Positions 53,980 to 63,916 are shown, counted from the stretch's first letter. The stretch is DNA of 64,000 nt from Sulfitobacter marinus (GCF_900116285.1 NZ_FPAJ01000007.1:79363-143362), one strand, 5' to 3'. A program made the numbers and translations. The notes: generated by a model not told the origin, from the letters alone.

Positions 53980-54038
53980 AGGTTTTCCTTTGTGCTATGC
54001 CCAGATGTAGCGGGGCAAACGCGTAGCGCAACCGGAAT

Positions 54039-54866
54039 TTACCGTGCCAGCACCCAGTCTAGCGCCCGGGTTGGCAATATTCTCCGTAAAAAGCCCGAGA
54101 TATATGTAGGGGTCGTGACATAATAGCGCGGGCGCGGCTTGGGTGCCTCTAGCGCGTGAACCAGCTTTTTCACCACGGCTTCCGGGGGCAGTTCGAATGT
54201 GTCCGGTCCGCTGCTTGAATAGAGCCGTTTCCTAATTTTGCTTTCGTATTGATCCCGGCGAGAGGAGGCTTCCCAATCGATCCAGCGTTCGAAATAGGGG
54301 ATCGAATTGGCGCGGATGCGTGAGGTTATCGGGCCGGGTTCGATCAAGACAATATGGATCGGGGTGTCGCGCATTTCGATCCTTAGGGTGTCGGTCAGCC
54401 CTTCCAGCGCGAATTTTGTCGCGTTATAGGCCCCGCGCCACGGCATCGTGACAAACCCAAGAACAGAGGAACATTGCACAATACGCCCGTACCCTTGGGC
54501 ACGCATGATCGGCAAAACCGCGCGGGTAAGCTCATGCCATCCGAAAAAGTTGCTTTCAAAGATGTCGCGCAGCGCGTCGGTGGGCAGGTCTTCGACGGCA
54601 CCGGGCGTCGCATGGGCACCATTGTTATAAAGCGCATCCAGCGTCCCGCCTGTGGCATCCAGCACATGTTCAAGCGCGGCGTGGATGCTGGCGGTGTCAG
54701 TGTAGTCGAGCCGTGGGCTGTCGAAGCCTTCGGCGGCCAAGCGGTCACAATCTGCTTGCTGACGGCAGGATGCGAACACACGCCAGCCGCGGGCGCGCAG
54801 CCCATGCGCGGCGGCATATCCGATGCCCGAGGCACAGCCGGTTATCAAAATGCTTTTGTCGGTCAC
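54039..54866 (-). CDS. Short-chain dehydrogenase/reductase
   Basis: 275 residues with a GTG start at 54866, chosen because a full AAGGAGG sits six bases upstream; an ATG 30 bases earlier is a weaker option. GCASGIGYAAA cofactor loop, LYNNGAHATPGAVEDLP, and the catalytic Tyr/Lys in YNATKFALEGL (with CSSVLGF before). The C-terminal LRRILPTRALDWVL tail is hydrophobic, suggesting membrane association, as in retinol/steroid-type SDRs. Substrate unknown. Confidence 0.85.
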   Translation of the reverse strand: MTDKSILITGCASGIGYAAAHGLRARGWRVFASCRQQADCDRLAAEGFDSPRLDYTDTASIHAALEHVLDATGGTLDALYNNGAHATPGAVEDLPTDALRDIFESNFFGWHELTRAVLPIMRAQGYGRIVQCSSVLGFVTMPWRGAYNATKFALEGLTDTLRIEMRDTPIHIVLIEPGPITSRIRANSIPYFERWIDWEASSRRDQYESKIRKRLYSSSGPDTFELPPEAVVKKLVHALEAPKPRPRYYVTTPTYISGFLRRILPTRALDWVLAR

Positions 54867-54926
54867 GAAAGGCCTCCTTTTTTCAAGGTCTTTCATTGCG
54901 TGTTCGTGCCTTGATGGCAACGCGGC

Positions 54927-55574
54927 TTAAACTTCTGAGAGTAAAAAATCAGCCATCCAGCCCACAGGTCCGCCACTGAGCGGGCGCATTTGCACCCAGC
55001 CGTTGCCGCTGTCATCGATGATTTCAACAGTATCGCCGCGGGTCAGTTGGGTCACAACGTCATATTGGGTGCCGGGGCCGCCGCGCACGTTCACGCTGCT
55101 GCCCGAAACCGACCGGATATCGCCAGATCCGCCCGCATTGATGGCAGTCGCCCCTGTATCATCCGGGGTAATCAGGCTGGGAATGATCGCTGATGTGGCC
55201 TGGCCGGACGTGGTGCTCAGGTTTACGGGCACCACATTCACTTCGTTTGCCAAGGACGCTTTTGCTGGTGTGACAGCAGTACCGGCCGCCGCCACGAGGT
55301 CATCGACCTGAGTGGTTTCATTGTCGGATGTCATGCTGAAGCCGGGCGGGGTGGTATCGACCGGCCCGATATCTGCCAACCCCTGTGGGGTATGGGGTGC
55401 GATCTGAGGTGCGGCGCGCGCTACCTCGATCTGCTGGCCATCGTCTGCAACATTTCCTTCGGTAATGGATGCTTCGATAACCGGCGGGCGCGGGGGCTCA
55501 AAATCAGCGCCACCGCTCAGCTCATAAAAAGCAAGGCCCAAAAACCCGAAGGTCAGCAGGATAAACCGTTTCAT
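54927..55574 (-). CDS. Exported SH3b-domain protein
   Basis: 215 residues. N-terminal hydrophobic signal/anchor (KRFILLTFGFLGLAFYEL), a long Pro/Thr/Ser/Ala-rich linker, and a C-terminal bacterial SH3 domain (SVSGSSVNVRGGPGTQYDVV, QLTRGDTVEIIDDSGNGWV). SH3b domains bind peptidoglycan, so a periplasmic wall-associated role is likely. ATG at 55574 starts the signal. Divergent from parC across 206 bp. Confidence 0.85.
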   Translation of the reverse strand: MKRFILLTFGFLGLAFYELSGGADFEPPRPPVIEASITEGNVADDGQQIEVARAAPQIAPHTPQGLADIGPVDTTPPGFSMTSDNETTQVDDLVAAAGTAVTPAKASLANEVNVVPVNLSTTSGQATSAIIPSLITPDDTGATAINAGGSGDIRSVSGSSVNVRGGPGTQYDVVTQLTRGDTVEIIDDSGNGWVQMRPLSGGPVGWMADFLLSEV

Positions 55575-55604
55575 TTTGTACGTCCTCATTGCAGCATGGG
55601 CCCA

Positions 55605-55616
55605 TTAGCCAAGCAG
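55605..55616 (-). promoter_or_regulatory. Shared 12-base element, SH3 side
   Basis: On the reverse strand CTGCTTGGCTAA, 30 bases before the SH3 gene ATG. The same 12 bases occur on the plus strand before parC (55760-55771). Confidence 0.35.
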
Positions 55617-55759
55617 TTGGCAGCCCTAAGACACGCACTTAGCCCGCTTACCACAAATTGCGCGTCTGCGGCGCGAGAATCTTTTGAGCGTTGCAGGGCG
55701 GTAACAGTCGGGCGGTGTCTGGCGTCTTTTTCGCCAAACAGCCGCTTGCCGCTTCACGC

Positions 55760-55771
55760 CTGCTTGGCTAA
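55760..55771 (+). promoter_or_regulatory. Shared 12-base element, parC side
   Basis: CTGCTTGGCTAA, nine bases before the parC ATG; exact inverted copy of 55605-55616. Could be part of a promoter or a binding site used in both directions. Confidence 0.35.
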
Positions 55772-55780
55772 ACACCTCGC

Positions 55781-58102
55781 ATGTCAGATGTTACCGCCCC
55801 CCCAGAGTTTGATCCTCGGAATGTGTCCGAACCGCTGCGTATCGCGTTGGGCGACCGCTATCTGACCTATGCATTGTCGACGATCATGCACCGCGCACTG
55901 CCAGATGCCCGTGACGGGCTAAAGCCTGTGCACCGTCGCATTCTATATGCGATGCGCGAATTGAGGCTAAGTTCGACAGGTGGTTTCCGTAAGTCGGCTA
56001 AGATTTCGGGCGACGTGATGGGGAACTATCACCCGCACGGCGATGCCGCGATCTATGATGCGATGGCGCGTTTGGCCCAGGATTTCAACGTGCGTTATCC
56101 GCTGGTTGACGGTCAGGGCAACTTTGGCAACATCGACGGGGATAACCCCGCCGCAAGCCGCTATACCGAAGCGCGCATGACTGCCGTCGCCGAGGCGATG
56201 CTGGAAGGGTTGAACGAAAACGCCGTTGATTTCCGCGAGAACTATGACGGTACGCTGACCGAACCTGTGGTGCTGCCAGCGCAGTTCCCGAACCTGTTGG
56301 CCAATGGGTCGTCGGGCATTGCGGTTGGTATGGCGACGAACATTCCGCCGCATAATATTTCAGAACTGGTGGATGCCTGTATTCACCTGATTAAATTCCC
56401 GAACGCGGGCGATGATAAACTGCTTGATTTCGTGCCGGGCCCCGATTTCCCCACGGGCGGGATTATCGTTGAACCGGCTGAAAATATCGCCAACGCCTAT
56501 CGCACCGGCAAGGGCGGTTTCCGCCTGCGCTGCCGCTACGAGGTCGAAGATTTGGGGCGCGGGGCGTGGCAGATTGTCGTCACCGAAATCCCTTATCAGG
56601 TTCAGAAATCCAAGCTGATCGAGAAGATCGCCGAGTTGATCCAGCTTAAGAAGATACCGATTTTGGCCGATGTGCGCGATGAATCCGCCGATGACATCCG
56701 CCTTATTCTTGAACCGCGGTCGAAAAATGTCGATCCCGAGGTACTGATGGGGATGCTTTACCGCAGTTCCGATCTTGAGGTGCGGTTTTCGCTGAACATG
56801 AACGTGTTGATCGACGGGCTAACGCCCAAGGTTTGCTCAATGAAGGAAGTGCTGCGCGCTTTCTTGGATCACCGCCGCGAGGTTTTGCAGCGCCGTTCTG
56901 CCCATCGCATGGAAAAGATCGATCACCGTCTTGAGGTATTGGAAGGCTTTATCGTCGCCTTCCTGAATCTGGACCGCGTCATTGACATTATCCGCTATGA
57001 TGAAGACCCGAAATCCGCCCTCATGGCCGAGGATTGGGGCAAAGACCACGTTCGGGCGACGAGTGAGGCCGACTATGTGCCACCAGCGCCAACATCTGAA
57101 AATTCACTAAGCGAAGTTCAGGCAGACGCAATTTTGAACATGCGCCTACGGTCGCTGCGCCGTCTCGAAGAGATGGAGTTGCTGCGCGAGCAAGCCGCAT
57201 TGATGGAAGAACGCGCGGGTCTGGAAGACCTGTTGGAAAACGAAGACCTGCAATGGACCAGCATTATTGACCAGTTGCGGGCCACCAAGAAACAGTTCGG
57301 CAAAGACTGGACCCTCGACGGTAGAAATATCGGCAGGCGCCGTTCGACGTTCGCTGAAGCGGGCGAGGTTGAAGACGTGCCGCTTGAGGCGATGATTGAC
57401 CGCGAGCCGATCACTGTTGTCTGCTCTGAGATGGGCTGGATCAGGGCGATGACCGGCCATATCGACCTGAACCGCGAGTTGAAATTCAAAGACGGTGACG
57501 GCCCGCGCTTTATCTTCCACGCTGAAACGACCGACCGCTTGCTGGTCTTTGGTTCGAACGGTCGTTTTTATACTGTTTCTGCGGCGACCTTGCCCGGGGG
57601 GCGCGGCATGGGGGAACCGTTGCGTTTGATGGTTGATCTGCCAAACGACGTGCAGATCATTGATATATTCATTCACAAGGCGGGCCGGAAACTGCTGGTT
57701 GCCTCCTCTGCCGGGGATGGTTTTGTGGTGCCCGAGGACGAAGTTCTGGCCCAGACCCGTACGGGAAAGCAGGTTCTGAATGTGCGCGGCGACGTCAAAG
57801 CGATGATCTGCGCCCCAATCGCGGGCGATTCAGTCGCTGTGGTTGGTGAAAACCGCAAGGTGCTGGTGTTCGGTATTGACGAATTGCCCGAAATGGCACG
57901 CGGCAAGGGCGTGCGCCTGCAGAAATACAAAGACGGTGGCATGTCGGATGCGACAACCTTTGTGCGGGCCGAAGGGCTTAGCTGGCTTGACCCTGCAGGG
58001 CGTACCCGTACCGAATCTGACCTGAGTGAATGGACGGGCAAACGCGCTGGTTCGGGGCGCATGGCCCCCCGTGGTTTCCCGCGTGACAATCGTTTTGGTT
58101 AA
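55781..58102 (+). CDS. parC: DNA topoisomerase IV subunit A
   Basis: 773 residues. It unlinks daughter chromosomes. The winged helix has GDVMGNYHPHGDAAIYDAM, the DNA-cleaving tyrosine is Tyr128 in AASRYTEARMT, and the C-terminal domain is a beta-propeller (AMTGHIDLNRELKF, LLVFGSNGRFYTVSA). No repeated GyrA-box is evident, and length fits ParC rather than GyrA. Position 89 is Ala where Escherichia coli has the quinolone-contact Ser. parE is not in the window. Confidence 0.94.
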   Translation: MSDVTAPPEFDPRNVSEPLRIALGDRYLTYALSTIMHRALPDARDGLKPVHRRILYAMRELRLSSTGGFRKSAKISGDVMGNYHPHGDAAIYDAMARLAQDFNVRYPLVDGQGNFGNIDGDNPAASRYTEARMTAVAEAMLEGLNENAVDFRENYDGTLTEPVVLPAQFPNLLANGSSGIAVGMATNIPPHNISELVDACIHLIKFPNAGDDKLLDFVPGPDFPTGGIIVEPAENIANAYRTGKGGFRLRCRYEVEDLGRGAWQIVVTEIPYQVQKSKLIEKIAELIQLKKIPILADVRDESADDIRLILEPRSKNVDPEVLMGMLYRSSDLEVRFSLNMNVLIDGLTPKVCSMKEVLRAFLDHRREVLQRRSAHRMEKIDHRLEVLEGFIVAFLNLDRVIDIIRYDEDPKSALMAEDWGKDHVRATSEADYVPPAPTSENSLSEVQADAILNMRLRSLRRLEEMELLREQAALMEERAGLEDLLENEDLQWTSIIDQLRATKKQFGKDWTLDGRNIGRRRSTFAEAGEVEDVPLEAMIDREPITVVCSEMGWIRAMTGHIDLNRELKFKDGDGPRFIFHAETTDRLLVFGSNGRFYTVSAATLPGGRGMGEPLRLMVDLPNDVQIIDIFIHKAGRKLLVASSAGDGFVVPEDEVLAQTRTGKQVLNVRGDVKAMICAPIAGDSVAVVGENRKVLVFGIDELPEMARGKGVRLQKYKDGGMSDATTFVRAEGLSWLDPAGRTRTESDLSEWTGKRAGSGRMAPRGFPRDNRFG

Positions 58103-58114
58103 TCGGCCCGCCCT

Positions 58115-59425
58115 ATGAGTGATGTCTCTTTGACATCGCCCACGACTGATCCCGCAGGCCTTCTTGTATATTTTGTTGGCACCCGGTTTGCTCTGTTTTG
58201 GCTGGCGCTTAAGACCGGGTTTCTGACAGTCATTACGCTGGGTTTTTATCGTTTCTGGATGAAAACAAGAATGCGCCGCTGGTTCTGGTCGGCGATCCGA
58301 CCCGGTGGCCATCCGATGGAATATGTGGGCGATCCGTGGGAAAAGCTGCTGGGCTTCTTTATCGCGGTGGTCATCCTGACGTTTTACATTGGCATCATCA
58401 ATCTGCTGGTCATGTTCGTCAGTTTCTCGATCTTTTCCAGCGCGTCCGTGGGGTATCTGGCCAGTGTCGTGGGTGTAATACCGCTGTGGTTTTACGCGCA
58501 ATACCGGGCGCGGCGCTATGTTCTGGCCCGGACCCGCTGGCGCGGTGTGCGCTTTGGTCTTGAAAAGGGGGCGTGGGGCTATGCGTGGCGGGCGTTGGTG
58601 CATTGGGCGGTTACCCTGCTGACGGTGGGGCTTTTGTGGCCACGCATGACGTTCTGGCTTGAAAAATATGTGACGGATCGAACCTATTTCGGCTCTGCCC
58701 GACTGAATCAGGGCGGGCATTGGGCAATGCTGTACCGTGCAGCGATCCCGTTTATTCTATCGCTTTTGGTTCTGGTCGGGGGCGCGATCTGGGTGTTCTG
58801 GTTGGACCCGATCGTGGTGTCAGCTGACATGACAACCGACGACATCATCCGCTCGGTTGAGGAAATGATGGACGGCGGCGCGGCAGCATTACCTGTCGTC
58901 GGCGTGGAACGGCTGGGGATTTTTCTGATTGGGATTCTGGGGTTGCTGTACGGTGCAATTCATTATCGCTTTGTTTCAAAACGTCTGATGGCCAATCATA
59001 AAACCGCAGATGGGATCACACTGCATTCACGGCTTAGCGGGCCTCGGGTTGCGAGTATTTACGTTCTGGGCAGCGTTATCGCCTATTTTTTCCTGGTGCT
59101 TGGGGTCGTTGGGCTGGTGATTTTCGCAATGCTAACGCTGGGGCCGTCGGCGATGTTGGGCGGCGCAATGGGTGATTTTGGTGCGGCTGTCGATCTGCCA
59201 AAAAGTATCGCAGTTCTTTTGATCGCGGTTTTCTACCTGTCGATCTTTCTGCTCTGGAACGTGCTTTACAGCACTTTCGTCACTTTTCCGCTGATGCGTC
59301 ACATAGCCCAAACTCTGTCGCTTCCACAACGCCATGGCTTGCAGGTCATCAGCCAGCGTGCGCGCGATGAATTTGCCGAGGCCGAAGGGTTCGCCGAGGC
59401 ATTGGATCTGGGGGCCGCGATATGA
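58115..59425 (+). CDS. DUF898 (YjgN-family) membrane protein
   Basis: 436 residues with about nine to ten hydrophobic segments. DUF898 signature repeats: LALKTGFLTVITLGFYRFW with MKTRMRRWFWS near the start, FALMG/VGTRFALFW type and ITLHSRLSGPRVASIY later. Function unknown; YjgN is a membrane protein of unclear role. Twelve bases after parC and overlapping the M48 gene start by four bases, so it is likely co-transcribed with the protease. Confidence 0.87.
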   Translation: MSDVSLTSPTTDPAGLLVYFVGTRFALFWLALKTGFLTVITLGFYRFWMKTRMRRWFWSAIRPGGHPMEYVGDPWEKLLGFFIAVVILTFYIGIINLLVMFVSFSIFSSASVGYLASVVGVIPLWFYAQYRARRYVLARTRWRGVRFGLEKGAWGYAWRALVHWAVTLLTVGLLWPRMTFWLEKYVTDRTYFGSARLNQGGHWAMLYRAAIPFILSLLVLVGGAIWVFWLDPIVVSADMTTDDIIRSVEEMMDGGAAALPVVGVERLGIFLIGILGLLYGAIHYRFVSKRLMANHKTADGITLHSRLSGPRVASIYVLGSVIAYFFLVLGVVGLVIFAMLTLGPSAMLGGAMGDFGAAVDLPKSIAVLLIAVFYLSIFLLWNVLYSTFVTFPLMRHIAQTLSLPQRHGLQVISQRARDEFAEAEGFAEALDLGAAI

Positions 59426-60516
59426 GCACGGGATTCAACGGTTTTGGCGCTGCCTATTTCGACGGTGACCGCCCGATTGGCAAAGAGGTCAGCCTGCATA
59501 TTGCCAATAACAATCTTCAGATCGGGTTTGATAATGGCACGACCCTGTTTTGGCCGCTCGAAGATATCCGGACCCTTGAGGATAACGCCGACAAGCAGAG
59601 CTTTACCCTGCGGCTGATCACGGACCCCTTGGCGCGGTTGTTGGTTACAGATCAAATGCTGCTAGGGTATTTGCCAAACGCTACGCGCCGCAGCCCGCCA
59701 AAAGGCCGCGGTAAACTGGCGCTTTGGGCAGCCGGAGCAGTTGCCGCTGTCGCGCTTCAGGTCACGGTTTTGGTACCCTTGCTGGCGGACCGCCTAGCGG
59801 TTTTCATCCCACCCGACGGAGAACGCGCCTTGGGCGAAGCGACGTTTGAACAGATACGCGACGCGTTGGGGGACACCGGGCTTGCGCCGCTTGCTATCTG
59901 CGAAAACCCCGCTGGGACCAAGGCGCTTGCGCAGATCACGGCTGCGCTGAACGCGGGTGACGGCGCGCCAGAGGGGCTAAGCGTTGCGGTGCTGGATCAC
60001 GATATGATTAACGCCTTTGCTTTGCCGGGCGGGTTTGTCGTGATCTTTAAAGGGTTGATCGACCACGCGGAAACCCCTGACGAAGTCGCCGTCGTTCTTG
60101 CCCATGAAATCGGCCATGTTGTTAGTCGCGACCCGACACGGCATGCGTTGCGATCGGCGGGGTCCATCGGCATTTTGGGTCTGCTGTTCGGCGATTTTGC
60201 CGGGGGTGCCGCCGTATTATTTCTGACGGAACGCCTGATCAGCGCGACCTATAGCCAACAGGCAGAAACGAATGCAGATGCATTCGGCTATGCGCGGCTT
60301 GAGGCGGCAAATGTATCGCCAGCGGCGCTTGGCACGATGTTTGAACGTCTGCGCGATGAGCATGGCGAGGGTAACGAATTATTGGGCCATTTCTTAAGCC
60401 ATCCCAGCCTGTCGGACCGCATTGAAAATGCCCGAAGCGCTGCCGACGAAACCCGCAATTATGCGCCGATACTGGATGATGCTGGCTGGAAGGCCCTGCA
60501 GTCGATCTGCGACTAA
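59422..60516 (+). CDS. M48-family membrane metalloprotease
   Basis: 364 residues. About 95 residues of N-terminal cytoplasmic domain, one membrane helix (ALWAAGAVAAVALQVTVLVP, about 100-120), then the peptidase domain with zinc site HEIGH at 228-232 (VVLAHEIGHVVSRDPTR) and the third ligand region ETNADAFGYARL. LSHPSLSDRIENARS closes the domain. Relative of BepA/LoiP-type proteases that monitor envelope proteins. Its stop overlaps the convergent P450 stop by four bases. Confidence 0.9.
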   Translation: MSTGFNGFGAAYFDGDRPIGKEVSLHIANNNLQIGFDNGTTLFWPLEDIRTLEDNADKQSFTLRLITDPLARLLVTDQMLLGYLPNATRRSPPKGRGKLALWAAGAVAAVALQVTVLVPLLADRLAVFIPPDGERALGEATFEQIRDALGDTGLAPLAICENPAGTKALAQITAALNAGDGAPEGLSVAVLDHDMINAFALPGGFVVIFKGLIDHAETPDEVAVVLAHEIGHVVSRDPTRHALRSAGSIGILGLLFGDFAGGAAVLFLTERLISATYSQQAETNADAFGYARLEAANVSPAALGTMFERLRDEHGEGNELLGHFLSHPSLSDRIENARSAADETRNYAPILDDAGWKALQSICD

Positions 60517-61865
60517 GCGGGCTCTGCCGTTAACCAAACACCACCCTCGGGGCGGAGCGTAAGGATCATCACGGGTTCAGGGTTCTTGCCTGCCACGGCG
60601 GTAAATTTGAAGCGCGACAGCAAGGTGGCAAGGATGATCACCGCCTCTTGCAGGGCAAAACTGGCCCCGATGCAAATGCGGGGGCCATCGCCAAAGGGCA
60701 GATAGGCGTAGCGGTCGATTGATTTGCGGTCCGCGAACCGTTCGGGTTTGAACGCATCGGGATCATCCCACAGCTGTTCGTGACGGCCCAAAGCATAGAT
60801 CGGGATCATCACAGTATCGCCCGGTATGATTTCGCGCCCGCCCAGCGTGTCGTGTACCTGCGCGGTTCGCGACAGCATGCCCGCCGGCGGATAAAGGCGC
60901 AGCGCCTCATCAATGATCTGACGGATAAACGGCAGGTGTTCGACATCGTCACCGGTTGCCGCGCGACCTTGCAGAACCGATTGCGTCTCGGCACGGGCCT
61001 TATCTTGTGCGGCTTGATCAAACCCCATCAAATACAGCGACCACGACAATGTCAGGGCCGTGGTTTCATGTCCCGCAACGATAAATGTAAGCAAATTATC
61101 GCGCAGCTCGGCGGTGTTCATCTGGCGTTTGGTCTTGGGGTCCACACCCTCTAACAGCAGGTCCAGCAGATCGGGGGTGCCGTTACTGCCCCGCTTGGCG
61201 CGAGCCTCGATGGCGGTATCGGCGAGACGCTTCATCTGGCGTACGGCCTTGCCAGATACGATCCGGTCTGGGCGGGGCACCCAGTCGGGAAAACCCAATA
61301 TGTCGAACAGGCTGATCTTGCCTGCTTGTGCGATGTAATCCTCGATCGCGACATGCACGGCATCGCGGTCGATGCTGTCATCGCCCGAAAATGTAACGTC
61401 AGAAATCACGTCAAAGGTCGTCGTGACCATCTCGTCTGCCATGTTGATCGCGCGGGGGCCGGCGGTGGTGATACGGTCGCAGGATCGTTCTGCAGCAGCT
61501 GTCATGATCGGTGACAGGTTAAGCATATTGCGCGCTGAAAATACCGGGGCTGCAGTGCGGCGCTGCCAGCGCCAATGCGCGCCTTCAGCGATGAACAGCG
61601 ATTCCCCAATGGCGGGCTTTAACAGGTTTTTGACCACCATGGCTTTTGGATAGTTGTCGAGCCGGTCCTGCAGAACTTCGCGGATGGCCGTGGGGTCCAT
61701 GACCATATGCCAGCGCTTGCCAGTCTTGCCCGACACCATAGGCTGCTTGGTGGCGATGGCTGGAATGATGCTGAGAATATTGCGCCGCGCCATTTGCAGG
61801 CTTTTCAAAATGCCCCAAGGCTGGGTCACCAGAGGGACGCGGACGGGAAGGGGCGGTTGGCTCAT
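60513..61865 (-). CDS. Cytochrome P450
   Basis: 450 residues. I-helix VAGHETTALTLSWSLYL (acid-alcohol region shown as HETT), ExxR in DEALRLYPPAGML, heme-binding PFGDGPRICIGASFA with Cys398 as thiolate ligand. Soluble bacterial type, without N-terminal anchor or fused reductase. Redox partners are not next to it. Fatty acid or sterol/terpene hydroxylation is possible; substrate not predictable. Divergent from a lipoprotein gene. Confidence 0.93.
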   Translation of the reverse strand: MSQPPLPVRVPLVTQPWGILKSLQMARRNILSIIPAIATKQPMVSGKTGKRWHMVMDPTAIREVLQDRLDNYPKAMVVKNLLKPAIGESLFIAEGAHWRWQRRTAAPVFSARNMLNLSPIMTAAAERSCDRITTAGPRAINMADEMVTTTFDVISDVTFSGDDSIDRDAVHVAIEDYIAQAGKISLFDILGFPDWVPRPDRIVSGKAVRQMKRLADTAIEARAKRGSNGTPDLLDLLLEGVDPKTKRQMNTAELRDNLLTFIVAGHETTALTLSWSLYLMGFDQAAQDKARAETQSVLQGRAATGDDVEHLPFIRQIIDEALRLYPPAGMLSRTAQVHDTLGGREIIPGDTVMIPIYALGRHEQLWDDPDAFKPERFADRKSIDRYAYLPFGDGPRICIGASFALQEAVIILATLLSRFKFTAVAGKNPEPVMILTLRPEGGVWLTAEPA

Positions 61866-61995
61866 GCAAAGGTGCCTTTCTGCGACACATCATAGGTAGG
61901 GCTTTGTCCATCGGTTACAAATTTCCCAAAAGATTGCACCCTCGTTGGGCTTGGGGTATCGCCATGATCAGGTTCTGCGCCAATGGAGGCTTTCG

Positions 61996-62607
61996 ATGTT
62001 TCGTGTTTTTGCCATTTTGATGACCGTTACCTTTGTTGCCGCGTGCAACGGTGCGTCCGATCTGAACAAGCCCCCCGTGCCGCTCGGCGATTTTAACCTA
62101 TATCACAACATTGTTGTCGCGCCCAAAGTGCAAAAGCTGCCGATCAGCCGCGAGGTAAGCGAAGAGGTGCTGACAACTGCCGTCAAAGACGCGATTGCTG
62201 AACGTTTCGATCGCTATGACGGCACGCGTGATTATCACTTTGGCATCAGTGTTGAGGGCTATGTCTTGGCCCCTCCGGGTATTCCGCTGGTCCTGGCACC
62301 CAAATCGGTGATGATCCTGAACCTGAATGTGTGGGATGACGCTGCGGGCAAGAAGCTGACCGAAAAGCCACATCAAATCACTGTGTTCGAATCGTTTGAT
62401 CAGGGGCCGATTGTAGGGTCGGGCTATACCAAGACCGCCGAAGAGCAGCTCAAGAACCTGAGCCAGAATGCTGCCAAGTCGATCGAGGGCTATTTGGTAA
62501 AGCAAAACGAGGCCGAAGGGTGGTTCAACCGGCCTGCTGACGCTGTGATTGTGCGCTCAGGTTCTGCGCCTGTTTCGGGGCCTGCATCTGCTGCCAGCAC
62601 GGAATAA
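61996..62607 (+). CDS. Lipoprotein of unknown function
   Basis: 203 residues. Signal peptide FRVFAILMTVTFVAACNG with lipobox VAAC. A strong GGAGG lies seven bases before the ATG at 61996. The mature domain has strands HNIVVAPKVQKLPISREV, EEVLTTAVKDAIAERFDRYD, HFGISVEGYVLAPPGIPLVL and MILNLNVWDDAAGKKL, a periplasmic fold with no motif I can name, ending in a Pro/Ser/Ala tail. Likely envelope function. Confidence 0.8.
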   Translation: MFRVFAILMTVTFVAACNGASDLNKPPVPLGDFNLYHNIVVAPKVQKLPISREVSEEVLTTAVKDAIAERFDRYDGTRDYHFGISVEGYVLAPPGIPLVLAPKSVMILNLNVWDDAAGKKLTEKPHQITVFESFDQGPIVGSGYTKTAEEQLKNLSQNAAKSIEGYLVKQNEAEGWFNRPADAVIVRSGSAPVSGPASAASTE

Positions 62608-62740
62608 GCAGAAATTACTTTGCAGATGCCGGTTTCAAGCGCGAACAGACGCTTGATTTTATGCGCCAGACCCAATACATCGCCCGCCAGATAGGTTTGG
62701 GTCTGACGTTGGGCCCACATTAATATAAAGGGCATGCATC

Positions 62741-63916
62741 ATGGCTAAGGCAAAGTTTGAACGTAATAAACCGCACGTAAACATCGGCACGATTGGTCAC
62801 GTTGACCACGGCAAGACGACGTTGACAGCAGCGATCACCAAGTATTTTGGCGATTTCAAAGCGTATGACCAGATTGACGGCGCGCCCGAAGAAAAAGCAC
62901 GCGGTATCACCATTTCGACAGCTCACGTTGAATACGAGACCGAAAACCGCCACTACGCGCACGTCGATTGCCCCGGCCACGCGGACTATGTGAAAAACAT
63001 GATCACCGGTGCGGCGCAAATGGACGGCGCGATCCTGGTTGTGAACGCGGCCGACGGCCCGATGCCACAAACCCGCGAGCACATCCTGCTGGGCCGCCAG
63101 GTTGGTATCCCCGCCATGGTTGTTTACATGAACAAAGTGGACCAGGTTGACGACGAAGAGCTGCTGGAATTGGTGGAAATGGAAATCCGCGAATTGCTGT
63201 CTTCCTACGAATACCCTGGCGACGACATCCCGGTTATCCCTGGTTCCGCTCTGGCAGCCATGGAAGGCCGCGACGAAGAGATCGGCGAGAAATCCATTCG
63301 CAAGCTGATGGAAGAAGTCGACAACTACATCCCGACACCAGAGCGCGCTGTTGACCAGCCGTTCCTGATGCCTGTGGAAGACGTGTTCTCGATCTCTGGT
63401 CGTGGTACAGTTGTGACGGGCCGTGTTGAGCGTGGCGTGATCAACGTTGGCGACGAGATTGAAATCGTTGGTATCCGCGACACCAAGAAAACCACCTGTA
63501 CCGGCGTTGAAATGTTCCGCAAACTGCTGGATCGCGGTGAAGCAGGCGACAACATCGGTGCCCTGCTGCGCGGTGTTGACCGTGACGGCGTTGAGCGTGG
63601 TCAGGTTCTGTGTAAGCCAGGTTCGGTTAAGCCGCACACCAAGTTCACAGCCGAAGCGTATATCCTGACCAAGGAAGAGGGTGGCCGTCACACGCCGTTC
63701 TTCGCGAACTACCGTCCACAGTTCTACTTCCGGACCACAGACGTTACCGGTACCGTTCAACTGCCAGAAGGCACTGAAATGGTTATGCCTGGTGACAACC
63801 TGCAGTTCGACGTTGAACTGATCGCGCCGATCGCGATGGAAGACGGTCTGCGCTTTGCGATCCGCGAAGGCGGCCGCACTGTTGGCGCGGGCGTTGTGTC
63901 CAAAATCACCGAGTAA
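62741..63916 (+). CDS. tuf: Translation elongation factor EF-Tu
   Basis: 391 residues, usual alphaproteobacterial length. GTP motifs [39 protein letters not shown]; switch region [17 protein letters not shown]; domain [22 protein letters not shown]; domain [21 protein letters not shown] and [18 protein letters not shown]. It brings aminoacyl-tRNA to the ribosome. This copy is not beside fusA within the window; 133 bp upstream show only a weak promoter-like TTGGGT/TAATAT pair. Confidence 0.97.
   Translation: MAKAKFERNKPHVNIGTIGHVDHGKTTLTAAITKYFGDFKAYDQIDGAPEEKARGITISTAHVEYETENRHYAHVDCPGHADYVKNMITGAAQMDGAILVVNAADGPMPQTREHILLGRQVGIPAMVVYMNKVDQVDDEELLELVEMEIRELLSSYEYPGDDIPVIPGSALAAMEGRDEEIGEKSIRKLMEEVDNYIPTPERAVDQPFLMPVEDVFSISGRGTVVTGRVERGVINVGDEIEIVGIRDTKKTTCTGVEMFRKLLDRGEAGDNIGALLRGVDRDGVERGQVLCKPGSVKPHTKFTAEAYILTKEEGGRHTPFFANYRPQFYFRTTDVTGTVQLPEGTEMVMPGDNLQFDVELIAPIAMEDGLRFAIREGGRTVGAGVVSKITE

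Noticed and set aside
57830..58720. 296-codon minus-strand frame across the parC/DUF898 junction
   Set aside because: Covers two well-supported genes on the other strand and shows no recognisable protein features.
62608..62740. tRNA gene or fusA remnant upstream of tuf
   Set aside because: No cloverleaf and no coding similarity seen; only a weak promoter-like pair.
62720..63760. 346-codon minus-strand frame over tuf
   Set aside because: tuf is highly conserved and codon-biased, which routinely leaves such antisense frames.
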